NCBI GenBank assembly: GCA_030285985.1
Contig: CP127384.1
Location: 2,406,501 to 2,470,500, forward strand
Source: Aquidulcibacter paucihalophilus
GTDB lineage: Bacteria > Pseudomonadota > Alphaproteobacteria > Caulobacterales > Caulobacteraceae
Direction: 5' to 3'
DNA length: 64,000 bases
Below are positions 47,706 through 56,067 of this stretch, piece by piece. The notes beneath the pieces are model-generated. The model saw only the letters and a program-made list of their open reading frames with translations. It was not told the origin of the DNA and searched no databases. A program made the translations under genes and the position numbers. Each line of letters starts with the position of its first letter. The stretch's first letter is position 1.

Positions 47706-47981
47706 TCAGCGCCCCGAAGCCTCGCGGAACCGCCACTTCATCACGAGGACACCCGAGGCCATAACCAGGGCGCAGGCATTGGCGACGATGATCGGCCAAG
47801 CCCCTGTCAGCACGCCGTAGGCCGTCCACAGCACGAAGCAGATCACCGTCAACGAATAGGTTTTCAGCGACACCGATGAGGCGTCGCGTTCCTTCCAGAT
47901 CTTGATCATCTGCGGGGCGAAGCTGGTGATCGAACAAAGGGCCGCAAGAGTGCCCACGACATTGGCGGCCAGATCGCTCAT
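47706..47981 (-). CDS. SemiSWEET-type transporter (PQ-loop family)
   Basis: The 91-residue protein has three membrane helices and the PQ motif in ITSFAPQMIKIWKERDASSV, then SLKTYSLTVICFVLWTAYGV. SemiSWEETs work as dimers moving small sugars; the substrate here is unknown. Its ATG overlaps the upstream gene stop (ATGA). The 85-bp gap to the tyrosinase start shows nothing notable. Confidence 0.9.
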   Translation of the reverse strand: MSDLAANVVGTLAALCSITSFAPQMIKIWKERDASSVSLKTYSLTVICFVLWTAYGVLTGAWPIIVANACALVMASGVLVMKWRFREASGR

Positions 47982-48445
47982 GCGCCTGGCTTGCCGGCCT
48001 TGCGCGGACTGGCCTTCTTCGGCTGGGCCGCCTCGACCGCCTCGGGCCGGGCGCGCTTGCCGGGTAAGGCCCGCGCCGGCTTGCCCGCCTGGATGGCCAG
48101 GGCTCGGCTCTCGACCTCCATCAGAATGGCGTCCAGCTCGAGCTCGGTCAGATGTTCGATGCCGATGAACCGGTCATCCGCCTGTTTCACCGCGAACAGC
48201 AGCTCATCCAGCTTGGCCTGCATCGCCGCACCGTCACGGTTCTGGGTGTTCTGGATCAGGAACACCATCAGGAAGGTGATCACCGTCGTCCCGGTGTTGA
48301 TCACCAGCTGCCAGGTCTCGCTGAATTTGAAGATCGGCCCGGTGGCTGCCCAGCCCAGGACGATCGCCAGGCAGGCGATGAAGGTCCAGGGCTTGCCGGC
48401 GACCTTGGCGGTCGCGGTGGCGAATTTGACGAACTCCCGTTCCAT
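47978..48445 (-). CDS. Small membrane protein of the low-affinity iron permease family
   Basis: The 155-residue protein has two membrane helices (FIACLAIVLGWAATG and TVITFLMVFLIQNTQNRDGAAMQAKLDELL), the hallmark of the family. An ESR-type amphipathic stretch and a Lys/Arg/Pro-rich tail follow. The family name comes from yeast Fet4, and iron transport by bacterial members is not established. It is co-translated with the SemiSWEET gene. Confidence 0.82.
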   Translation of the reverse strand: MEREFVKFATATAKVAGKPWTFIACLAIVLGWAATGPIFKFSETWQLVINTGTTVITFLMVFLIQNTQNRDGAAMQAKLDELLFAVKQADDRFIGIEHLTELELDAILMEVESRALAIQAGKPARALPGKRARPEAVEAAQPKKASPRKAGKPGA

Positions 48446-48451
48446 CTCGCC

Positions 48452-50077
48452 TCAACCGCCGTTCTGGGCCGAAGGTTGCACCAGCGTCGGCGGGCGTCGT
48501 TCATGGGTCCGCTGCTCATAGGCGTGGCCCAGCGACAGGATGTGGGCGTCGTCCCATTTGCCGCCAATGAAGCTGATCCCGACCGGCATGCCGCGGTCGA
48601 AGCCCATCGGCACGGTCAGGTGCGGATAGCCCGCCACCGCCGCGAGAGAGCTGGACGATCCCTGCGACCGGTCGTCATCGGCTGGATCATTGGTCCAGGC
48701 CCGCGACGTCGTCGGCGCGACCAGGGCGACCACCCTGTGCGTGGCCATCATCCGGTCGATCCCCTCCGGCCCCGCCGCCCGGAACGAACGCTCGCGCGCC
48801 TCGATATAGGCCGGGTCCTCAAGACCGGTCGTGGCCTCGGCGCGGATGAACAGCTCCTGGCCGAACAGCGGCGTCTCACGCGGCTCGGCGGCGTTGAAGG
48901 CGATCAGATCGGCCAGGGTCCGGGTCGGCACCTGCGTCGGGTCGGTCGAGGCCAGATAGGCGTTCAGATCGACCTTCAACTCGGTCATCAGCACCTGGAA
49001 ACTGGCCCCGACGGCCTGCATGTCCGGGCCCTCGGTGATCTCGACCAGTTCGGCCCCCGCGTCGCGCATGGCCTGCAGGGCCCGCTCGAACTCGGCCTGG
49101 GTCTCTGCCGAATAGTTGGCGATCAGGAACCGCATGACCCCGATCCGGGCACCGCCCAGCGACCCGGCGTCCAGCGCGGCGCGATAGTCGACCTTGCGCG
49201 CATCCGCCTCGACCGTGGCGGGGTCCAGCGGGTCCGAGCCGGCGATGACGGTCAGCACGATGGCGGCGTCCTCTACCGTGGTGGTGATCGGGCCGGCGGT
49301 GTCCTGCGAGTGGCTGATCGGCACGATATGGGTGCGCGACACCAGACCAACGGTCGGCTTGAACCCGACCACGCCATTCACCGAGGCCGGACAGACGATG
49401 GAGCCGTTGGTCTCGGTGCCGATGGCGGCGGGCACCAGACCCATGGCGACCGCCGTCGCGCTGCCTGCGGATGAACCACAAGGGGTCCGCGCCGGATCAT
49501 AGGGGTTCAACGTCTGGCCCCCGACCGCACTCCAGCCGCTGATGGAATTGGTCGACCGGATGTTGGCCCATTCCGACAGATTGGCCTTGCCGAGGATGGC
49601 AGCACCGGCCTCGCGCAGGCGGGTGACCAGGGGCGCATCCCGGCCGGGCGCGTTGTCGACGAGGGCCAGAGAGCCGGCCGTGGTCGGCATGTCGGCGGTT
49701 TCGATGTTGTCCTTCAGGAGGACCGGCAGGCCGCGGAGGGGGCCATCGGGGATCGGCCAATCGTCCGCCATCATGGCGGGGCTGGTTGCGATCACGGCGT
49801 TGAAGGGCTCTGGCCCGACGGTGTCCACACTGGCGATCAGGGTGAGCGACCCTTCAATGGCGGCAGCACCGGGGAAATGCCCGTCCACCACGGCGGCGGC
49901 CGTCGGCGGCTGATAGATGCGACCGCCGTCCTCGCCGGCCATAGTCCAGCTGCCGTCGCCGTTGGGCGTCGCACAGGCGCCCAACGAAAGCGCCGCAACC
50001 GCCCCCGCGATCAGTCCTGCGCGGCGGGCACCCGTGACCCGATCGTGCGGTCGAGGAAGTCCAGATAGGTTCGCCAT
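48452..50077 (-). CDS. Exported amidase-signature lipoprotein
   Basis: The 541-residue amidase has the Lys-Ser-Ser triad region: Lys in PVLLKDNIE, Ser pair in GGSAGS-like [12 protein letters not shown] and the catalytic Ser in [13 protein letters not shown]. The N-terminus has a basic region and a lipobox (ALSLGAC), suggesting a lipoprotein. It hydrolyses amides; the substrate is unknown. The ATG lies 67 bp inside the end of the upstream peptidase gene, an unusually long out-of-frame overlap. No better start gives the signal peptide. Confidence 0.85.
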   Translation of the reverse strand: MANLSGLPRPHDRVTGARRAGLIAGAVAALSLGACATPNGDGSWTMAGEDGGRIYQPPTAAAVVDGHFPGAAAIEGSLTLIASVDTVGPEPFNAVIATSPAMMADDWPIPDGPLRGLPVLLKDNIETADMPTTAGSLALVDNAPGRDAPLVTRLREAGAAILGKANLSEWANIRSTNSISGWSAVGGQTLNPYDPARTPCGSSAGSATAVAMGLVPAAIGTETNGSIVCPASVNGVVGFKPTVGLVSRTHIVPISHSQDTAGPITTTVEDAAIVLTVIAGSDPLDPATVEADARKVDYRAALDAGSLGGARIGVMRFLIANYSAETQAEFERALQAMRDAGAELVEITEGPDMQAVGASFQVLMTELKVDLNAYLASTDPTQVPTRTLADLIAFNAAEPRETPLFGQELFIRAEATTGLEDPAYIEARERSFRAAGPEGIDRMMATHRVVALVAPTTSRAWTNDPADDDRSQGSSSSLAAVAGYPHLTVPMGFDRGMPVGISFIGGKWDDAHILSLGHAYEQRTHERRPPTLVQPSAQNGG

Positions 50078-52269
50078 TGCTGCAGCTGCCTTTCATTGCC
50101 CCGGACGCCGTGGCGCTGGCCGGGGAAGAGCATCAGTTCGAAGGGGATGGACGAGGCCTGCAGCGCGTCGATGACCCGCGTCGAGTTCTCGAGGATGACG
50201 TTGTCGTCGGCCATGCCGTGCATCAGCAGCAGACGGCCGGTCAGGTTCGGCAGGCGCGGAATGGCGTCCGAGGCGGCGTAGCCGGCGGCGTTCAGTTCCG
50301 GCGTCGACATGAACCGTTCGGTGTAGTGGGTGTCGTACAGGCTCCACTCGGTCGGCGGGGCACCGGCGATGGCCGAGGCCAGGCCCATATCGGGCTCGGT
50401 CAGGGCCATCAGGCTCATGAAACCGCCATAGGACCAGCCCATCATCGCGATGCGGTCGTCAGCAACATAGGGCAGCGATCTCAGATAGTTCGCCGCCAAC
50501 ACCTGATCTTCGATCTCAGGTTGGCCCATGCGCAGATACAGGGCCTGTTTGAAGGCCGCGGAGCGGTCGCCCTCGCCGCGGTTGTCGAGCCTGAAGACGA
50601 TGTAGCCAGCCTCGGTCAACAGTTGATTGGTCGAGCCCTGCCAGCTGCGACGGACGCCGCCGCCGGACGGTCCGCCATAGACCTGCATGACCACCGGATA
50701 CTGTTTCGACGGGTCGAAGCCCGGCGGCGTGGTCATCTGCCAGACCAGGGTCTCACCATGGCTTTCCAGCGTGCCGAAGGTCACTTCGCCCCGACGCGAG
50801 ACATAGGGATAGATCGGGTGATCGGCGTCCAGCCGGTTCTCCTCGATCCAGCGCACGAAGGTCCCGTCGGCGCGATACAGGCCGGACTGCGTCGGCGTGT
50901 TCAGGTCGGTGTAGTTGCCGACATAGGCCGTGCCCGTCTTGTTCATCGACGCGCCCCACCAGCCGCCGCCCGGCGTTACCGCCACGGGCGTCACGGTCCG
51001 GCGAAGGCTGGCGCGGAACATCTGCTGTTCGATCGGCAGTTCCCGGCCATCGCGCATCGAGGCGGTGAAGAAGACCTCGCCGGTCTGCTGATTGACGCCA
51101 TTCAGGCTCTTGACCGGATAGTCGCCCGAGGTGATCGCCCGGATGCGGCGGCCGTCACGGCTGTAGAGGTACAGGTGCTTCCAGCCGGTCTCTTCCGACG
51201 ACCAGATGAAGTTGCCGTCGTCGAGCGGCTTGAAGTCGTGGGTCAGCGGAACCCAGGCGTCCGAGGTCCGCGACAGGATCACGCGCGAGGCACCCGTGGC
51301 CGGATCGACGCTCAGCAGGTCGAGCGTCTTCTGGTCGCGCGACTGGCGCTGGACATAGAGAGTCCGGCCGTCGGCCGACCAGTCGACGCGGGCCAGATAG
51401 ATGTCTGCATTGGTGCCCAGATCGACCCTGGTCCGTTGTCCCGTCTCGCGGTCGTGGACATACAGGTCGACCACCGCATTGGGCCGGCCGGCGCGCGGAT
51501 AGCGCTGCTCAATCACCCGGGCTCCGCCGCCGGTGATGTCCAGCCGCGGGATGATGTCGACCGTGCTTTCGTCGGTGCGCTGCAAAGCGATGTAGCGTTC
51601 GTCCGGGCTCCACCAGTAGCCGGTGTCGCGGTCCATCTCCTCCTGGGCGATGAACTCCGCCGTGGCCCAGGTGATCAGGCCGTCGCCGTCCGTGGTCACC
51701 GCCGTCTCGCGGTTTCCGTTCAGCTCGAGGACGACCAGGTCCTGATCGCGGACGAAGGAGACGAAATTGCCCCTGGGCGAGACCTTGGCGTCGATCTCGT
51801 CGGCCGGGGTTTCGGTCAGGCGGCGCACGGCCCCGCCTTCACGCTCGGCGAGGAAGATGTCGCCCTCCAGCGGGGCGAGGATGTAGCGCCCCTGCTGGTC
51901 CCAGGAATACTCGACCACGCCGCGCTGGCTGATCCGCATCCGCTCGCGCCGCGCCTTCTCGGCCTCCGACAGCTCGCCCGCGTCCGGCACCAGCGCCCGG
52001 GCATCGATCAGTTTGAACGGCTCGCCCTCACCGGTCGGCGCGGCCCACAGATCCAGCACGTCGACGTCGTCCTCGCGCGAGCGGAGGAAGGCGACCAGTT
52101 CGCCGTCGGGCGACAGGCTGACGCCCCGCGCTACGGGCCCGGCCAGCGACGGATTGGCGAACACCCGCTCGGGGGTCAGGACCGCCGGGTCCGCGGTTTG
52201 CGCCATCACGGCGGTGAACGGCGAAAGGGCCGCGAGAAACAGGGTGGAGGCGAGGAGTTTGTTGCGCAT
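50011..52269 (-). CDS. Dipeptidyl peptidase IV (S9 family), exported
   Basis: The 752-residue protein has a signal peptide (MRNKLLASTLFLAALSP, cleavage near MAQ), an eight-blade DPP IV propeller (residues about 40-490) and an S9 hydrolase domain. The catalytic triad is Ser in GWSYGGFMS, Asp in MADDN and His in GQRHGVRG. The double-Glu for the substrate amine is in WATAEFIAQEEMDR. It removes X-Pro dipeptides, complementing the M24 peptidase elsewhere in the window. The ATG at 52269 is chosen for the signal peptide. Confidence 0.92.
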   Translation of the reverse strand: MRNKLLASTLFLAALSPFTAVMAQTADPAVLTPERVFANPSLAGPVARGVSLSPDGELVAFLRSREDDVDVLDLWAAPTGEGEPFKLIDARALVPDAGELSEAEKARRERMRISQRGVVEYSWDQQGRYILAPLEGDIFLAEREGGAVRRLTETPADEIDAKVSPRGNFVSFVRDQDLVVLELNGNRETAVTTDGDGLITWATAEFIAQEEMDRDTGYWWSPDERYIALQRTDESTVDIIPRLDITGGGARVIEQRYPRAGRPNAVVDLYVHDRETGQRTRVDLGTNADIYLARVDWSADGRTLYVQRQSRDQKTLDLLSVDPATGASRVILSRTSDAWVPLTHDFKPLDDGNFIWSSEETGWKHLYLYSRDGRRIRAITSGDYPVKSLNGVNQQTGEVFFTASMRDGRELPIEQQMFRASLRRTVTPVAVTPGGGWWGASMNKTGTAYVGNYTDLNTPTQSGLYRADGTFVRWIEENRLDADHPIYPYVSRRGEVTFGTLESHGETLVWQMTTPPGFDPSKQYPVVMQVYGGPSGGGVRRSWQGSTNQLLTEAGYIVFRLDNRGEGDRSAAFKQALYLRMGQPEIEDQVLAANYLRSLPYVADDRIAMMGWSYGGFMSLMALTEPDMGLASAIAGAPPTEWSLYDTHYTERFMSTPELNAAGYAASDAIPRLPNLTGRLLLMHGMADDNVILENSTRVIDALQASSIPFELMLFPGQRHGVRGNERQLQQWRTYLDFLDRTIGSRVPAAQD

Positions 52270-52548
52270 GGCGCGGACGCTAGCGGTCGTTTCGGCCGGC
52301 GTCATCCCCGATTCCGCCCCTGCGCCGACAGGGTCGAGATTACACTGTGAGGACCGGAAAAATTCGACCCGAAGGGTGCCCCGCCGGCGGGTCGCCGTTG
52401 AACAGGTCCGACGTTCCGGATCCCGATGCCCTGCTGTGTGTCGAACCGCCAAAAATCCTTGTCCCCGCCGCCACTTCACATAGAGGCACATGGGTGCGTC
52501 AGCTTTGGTCGCAGGTCCCTGAACCGGGATCGAATGAGGGCGGAGCGA

Positions 52549-52679
52549 GGGGTGAGAAGGCACCTTTGGGGGCGAAAAGGGATGCGATGATCAGGGGCGA
52601 AAAGACAGCTTCGGGACGGACGCCGGCGGAACATCCCCCGCGCGACATCCGCATCCCTTCCCCCCTCGCCTCTCACCCC
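52549..52679. repeat. Imperfect long inverted repeat in a 424-bp intergenic region
   Basis: The 424-bp stretch 52270-52693 between the peptidase and fpr holds no convincing gene. Within it, GGGGTGAGA (52549) and AAGGGATGCG (52577) are matched by CGCATCCCTT (52650) and TCTCACCCC (52671). This gives paired arms of about 38 and 30 bp with an irregular middle. It could form a large cruciform or an RNA hairpin in the fpr leader. It may be a dispersed intergenic repeat or a control element. Confidence 0.5.
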
Positions 52680-52693
52680 CTAAGAAGCGCGCA

Positions 52694-53509
52694 ATGACCG
52701 ACGTCGCCGCCCCTCCGCCGCCCGCGAAAGCCTCCGCCTTCCATGAGCTGGAAGTGCTGTGGGTGCGCCACTGGACCGACCAGCTGTTCAGCTTCGCCAT
52801 CGCCCGGCCCGAGGATTTCCGCTTCCGTTCGGGCGAGTTCGTGATGATCGGCCTGCCGGGAGCCGACGGCGGCAAGCCGATCCTGCGCGCCTATTCCATC
52901 GCCAGCCCCGGCTGGGCCGAGGAGCTGGAGTTCCTGTCGATCAAGGTGCCCGACGGCCCCCTGACCTCGCGCCTGCAGAAGATCCAGCCGGGCGACACTG
53001 TCCTGATGGGCAAGAAGCCGACCGGCACCCTGGTGCTGGACGCCCTGACCGGCGGCGAGCGGCTGTGGCTGATCGGAACCGGCACCGGCCTGGCCCCCTG
53101 GCTCAGCGTGGCGCGCGACCCCGACACCTACAGCCGGTTCGGCCATGTCGTGGTCTGCCATACCGTGCGCCACGCCGCCGACCTGACCTATCGCGACTTC
53201 CTGACCTCAGGCATCCACGACGATCCCCTGATCGGCGAGGAGGCAAGGGCCCAGCTGACCTACTATCCCACCGTCACCCGCGAGCCCTTCGAGCACGCCG
53301 GACGGATCACCGACCGGATCAAGTCCGGCACCCTGTTCGACGACCTGGGTCTGCCGCACGGCTTCTCGCCCGGGCGCGACCGGGTCATGCTGTGCGGCTC
53401 CATGGCCATGATCAAGGAAACCGCTGAACTGCTCGAATCCTTCGGCATGAAGGAGGGCTCGAACGCCGAGCCGGGCGACTATGTGCTGGAGCGTGCCTTT
53501 GTCGGATAG
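52694..53509 (+). CDS. fpr: Ferredoxin-NADP(+) reductase, bacterial type
   Basis: The 271-residue flavoprotein has the FAD motif LRAYSIASP, the NADP region LIGTGTGLAPWLSVARDP, VVVCHTVRHAADL and CGSMAMIKE, and a C-terminal YVLERAFVG extension past the terminal aromatic. That is the class II Fpr form. It exchanges electrons between NADPH and ferredoxin/flavodoxin, often in oxidative-stress or iron-sulfur contexts. Its 3' end overlaps the chorismate mutase start. Confidence 0.93.
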   Translation: MTDVAAPPPPAKASAFHELEVLWVRHWTDQLFSFAIARPEDFRFRSGEFVMIGLPGADGGKPILRAYSIASPGWAEELEFLSIKVPDGPLTSRLQKIQPGDTVLMGKKPTGTLVLDALTGGERLWLIGTGTGLAPWLSVARDPDTYSRFGHVVVCHTVRHAADLTYRDFLTSGIHDDPLIGEEARAQLTYYPTVTREPFEHAGRITDRIKSGTLFDDLGLPHGFSPGRDRVMLCGSMAMIKETAELLESFGMKEGSNAEPGDYVLERAFVG

Positions 53510-53825
53510 CGTCACCATCGATCCGCGCACCGCGCCGGAAGCCTGTGCCTCCATGGCCGAGGTGCGCCAGGGCGTCGACGCGCTCGACCGCGCCCTCGTC
53601 CAGCTGCTGGCCGAGCGCCAGCGCTATATGGACGCCGCCGCCCGCATCAAGCCGGACCGGTCGGTAGTGCATGACGAGGCCCGCATCGAGGATGTGGTCG
53701 CCAAGGTGCTGGCCGCCGCCGGCCCCGCCGGCCTGTCGCCGGCCATCGCCGAGCCGGTCTGGCGCACCCTGATCGACCGCTGCATCGCGCATGAATTCGG
53801 GGTCTGGGACCGCACGCGCGGCTAG
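53499..53825 (+). CDS. Monofunctional AroQ-type chorismate mutase
   Basis: The roughly 108-residue all-helical protein has MAEVRQGVDALDRALVQLLA, then ERQRYMDAAARIKPD and VVHDEARIEDVV, the AroQ pattern with conserved Arg and Lys. It converts chorismate to prephenate. The start is uncertain: TTG 53499 has GGAG with a 7-nt spacer, while GTG 53493 and ATG 53481 are alternatives. All overlap the fpr end, so the two are coupled. Confidence 0.85.
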   Translation: MSDSVTIDPRTAPEACASMAEVRQGVDALDRALVQLLAERQRYMDAAARIKPDRSVVHDEARIEDVVAKVLAAAGPAGLSPAIAEPVWRTLIDRCIAHEFGVWDRTRG

Positions 53826-54175
53826 GCCCTCAGCGACCTCAGCATCAGGGCATGCCGGTAGGCCGCCACATCGGCCAGGGCGATCTCCAGCGCATCCCGC
53901 ACCCGGTCGAGCAGCGGCGGGGCCACTGCCTTGTCCGCTGCCTCGGCGCTCTGGCAGGCCGCCGCCAGGGTGTCGGCACCGATGCCCGCGGCCGCGCCCC
54001 GGATGGTGTGCACGCCATCACGCCAGCCGTCCTCGCGCACGTCCAGCATGGGCGACCACATCGCGGCCTGCTGGACGAACAGGCCCAGTACCTCCTCGGT
54101 GATGCCGTCGTCGCCGCCGGTCATCCGCTCCAGGACCGTGAAGTCGACGGCACCGGACAGATCGCGCAACGCCAT
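53822..54175 (-). CDS. Hpt (histidine phosphotransfer) domain protein
   Basis: The 117-residue helical protein has the phosphotransfer His H56 in VHTIRGAAAGIGADTLA, with the conserved Gly run and an Arg where Lys is common, then AACQSAEAAD. It would pass phosphate between a hybrid kinase and a receiver; no partner kinase is adjacent. Its ATG overlaps the permease stop (TGATG), an unusual pairing with a transporter. It is convergent with and overlaps the mutase stop by 4 bp. Confidence 0.8.
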   Translation of the reverse strand: MALRDLSGAVDFTVLERMTGGDDGITEEVLGLFVQQAAMWSPMLDVREDGWRDGVHTIRGAAAGIGADTLAAACQSAEAADKAVAPPLLDRVRDALEIALADVAAYRHALMLRSLRA

Positions 54176-55626
54176 CAGCCGGCGGTCTCCTCGCCCTTGG
54201 CCAGGCGCGAGTTCCAGGCCGACCAGCCGAAATAGACGACGAGGCCGACGGCGTTCCAGATCACGAACCACATCTGGGTCGAGGCGCGCAGGCTGAAGAA
54301 GAAGACGATGCAGCCGATGATGGTGATCGCTCCGACCAGCCACCACAGCGGTGCCTTGAAGACGCGCGGGCGGTGCGGGTCGCGGATGCGCAGGACGATC
54401 AGGCAGACGCCGACCGCGGCGAAGGCCGCCAGCGTCCCGGCATTGGCCAGCGAAGCCAGTTCGTCCAGCCGCATGACGCCGGCCAGGCCCGCCACCACGA
54501 TGGCGGTGAAGACGGTCACCACCGCCGGCACGCCGCGCGCCGACACCTTGGCCAGTTTGCGCGGCAGCAGGCCGTCGCGCGCCATGCCGAGGAAGATGCG
54601 GCTCTGGCCGAACAGGAAGGCCAGCAGGACGGTCGGCAGGGCGACCACGGCCGAGACCGCGATCCACTGCGCCGCCGTCCCCTGCCCCATTTCGCGCAGG
54701 ATCAGGGCCAGGGGCTCGGGGCTTTCAGCGAAGCTGGCGACCGGACGGGCACCGATCGCGGCGGCCGCCACGACCAGATACAGGGCCGTGCAGACGACCA
54801 TGGAGCCGACGATGCCGATGGCCAGATCGCGCTCGGGCCGCTTCGTTTCCTCGGCCGCCGTCGAGATGGCGTCGAAGCCGTAGAAGGCGAAGAAGATGAT
54901 CGCCGCCGCCGCCATGACCCCGGTCTGGACCACGGGCTGGCCGGTGATCTGCTCGGCGAACGGCAGGGCCGGCGAGCCGAAGCCATTGGGCATGAAGGGG
55001 GTGAAGTTGGCGGCGTCGAAGGCCGGCAGGGCGATGGCCACAAAGGCGATCAGGGCCACGATCTTGATGACCACGAGGATGGCGTTGAGCGTGGCGCTCT
55101 CGCGGGTGCCGAGCAGCAGCAGGCCCGTCACCACGGCGATGATGAACACTGCCGGCAGGTTGATCAGCCCGCCCTCGACGTGCGGTCCCGCCGCCAGCAT
55201 GGCCGGCAGCTCGACGCCCATCCCGGCGAGGAAGCCGGTCGCATAGCCCGACCAGCCCACCGCCACGGCGGACACCACCAGCGAATATTCGAGGATCAGG
55301 CTCCAGCCGACGATCCAGGCGATCAGCTCGCCCAGCACGGCGTAGGAATAGGTATAGGCGCTGCCTGCCGCCGGCATCATGGTCGAGAGCTCGGCATAGG
55401 CCAGGGCGGCGCAGGCGCAGACCAGACCCGCCAGGGCGAAGCTGATCATCACCGCCGGACCCGCCAGGCCGGCCCCGACCCCGATCAGGGTCAGGATGCC
55501 GGTGCCGACGATCGCGCCGACGCCGAGGGCCATCAGATGCGGCCAGCCCAGCGTCTTCTTCAGCGCCGGCCCGTCGTGCGGGGCCAGCATGGCGTCGATC
55601 GAGCGCCGGCGGTTCCAGAAGGCCAT
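54175..55626 (-). CDS. APC-superfamily amino-acid permease (CAT-like)
   Basis: The 483-residue protein has about twelve to fourteen membrane helices. It carries the APC motifs GVGAIVGTGILTLIGVGAG, AGSAYTYSYAVLGELIAWIV and FFAFYGFDAISTAAEETKRP. It is probably a cationic or other amino-acid importer; the substrate is not determined by sequence. The N-terminus FWNRRRSIDAM is typical of the YfnA/CAT subgroup. It is the first gene of a two-gene unit with the Hpt protein. Confidence 0.9.
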   Translation of the reverse strand: MAFWNRRRSIDAMLAPHDGPALKKTLGWPHLMALGVGAIVGTGILTLIGVGAGLAGPAVMISFALAGLVCACAALAYAELSTMMPAAGSAYTYSYAVLGELIAWIVGWSLILEYSLVVSAVAVGWSGYATGFLAGMGVELPAMLAAGPHVEGGLINLPAVFIIAVVTGLLLLGTRESATLNAILVVIKIVALIAFVAIALPAFDAANFTPFMPNGFGSPALPFAEQITGQPVVQTGVMAAAAIIFFAFYGFDAISTAAEETKRPERDLAIGIVGSMVVCTALYLVVAAAAIGARPVASFAESPEPLALILREMGQGTAAQWIAVSAVVALPTVLLAFLFGQSRIFLGMARDGLLPRKLAKVSARGVPAVVTVFTAIVVAGLAGVMRLDELASLANAGTLAAFAAVGVCLIVLRIRDPHRPRVFKAPLWWLVGAITIIGCIVFFFSLRASTQMWFVIWNAVGLVVYFGWSAWNSRLAKGEETAG

Positions 55627-55715
55627 GGTCGTTTCCCCCGTCGCCGCTCCCCGGCGGCTGATTCACCGGACCCTAGCCCGTCCTGCGACAAACCGAAACG
55701 GAACCGTGAATCCCC

Positions 55716-55744
55716 TTGCACGCGAGGGGCATTCCCATTAGGTA
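55716..55744 (+). promoter_or_regulatory. Possible promoter of tRNA-Lys
   Basis: TTGCAC, a 17-bp spacer and TAGGTA make a plausible sigma-70-type promoter about 85 bp before the tRNA. The -35 is good and the -10 poor against the E. coli consensus, though alphaproteobacterial -10 elements vary. Confidence 0.4.
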
Positions 55745-55827
55745 CGCCCCCTCGCTGAAACCGGTCCAAGACCGGCGCACGCGCAGACGGCACAGGCCTT
55801 GCGAGGCTCCGTGCAGACGAATGGTCC

Positions 55828-55903
<76 letters not shown>

Positions 55904-56067
55904 TCGTCTCAATCCCGAAAATCTGAGCCGGTCCTCGACCGCTTTCAGCGTGAACGCTGATTTCACGCGTGGGGGTTTGCCATCCGACCACGCTCGCCGC
56001 ACAGTGTTCGGCGGGTTTGGGGCAGGAGCGCGCGACGGCCGCCGCAGCCAGACCGCGGGGGGACGGC

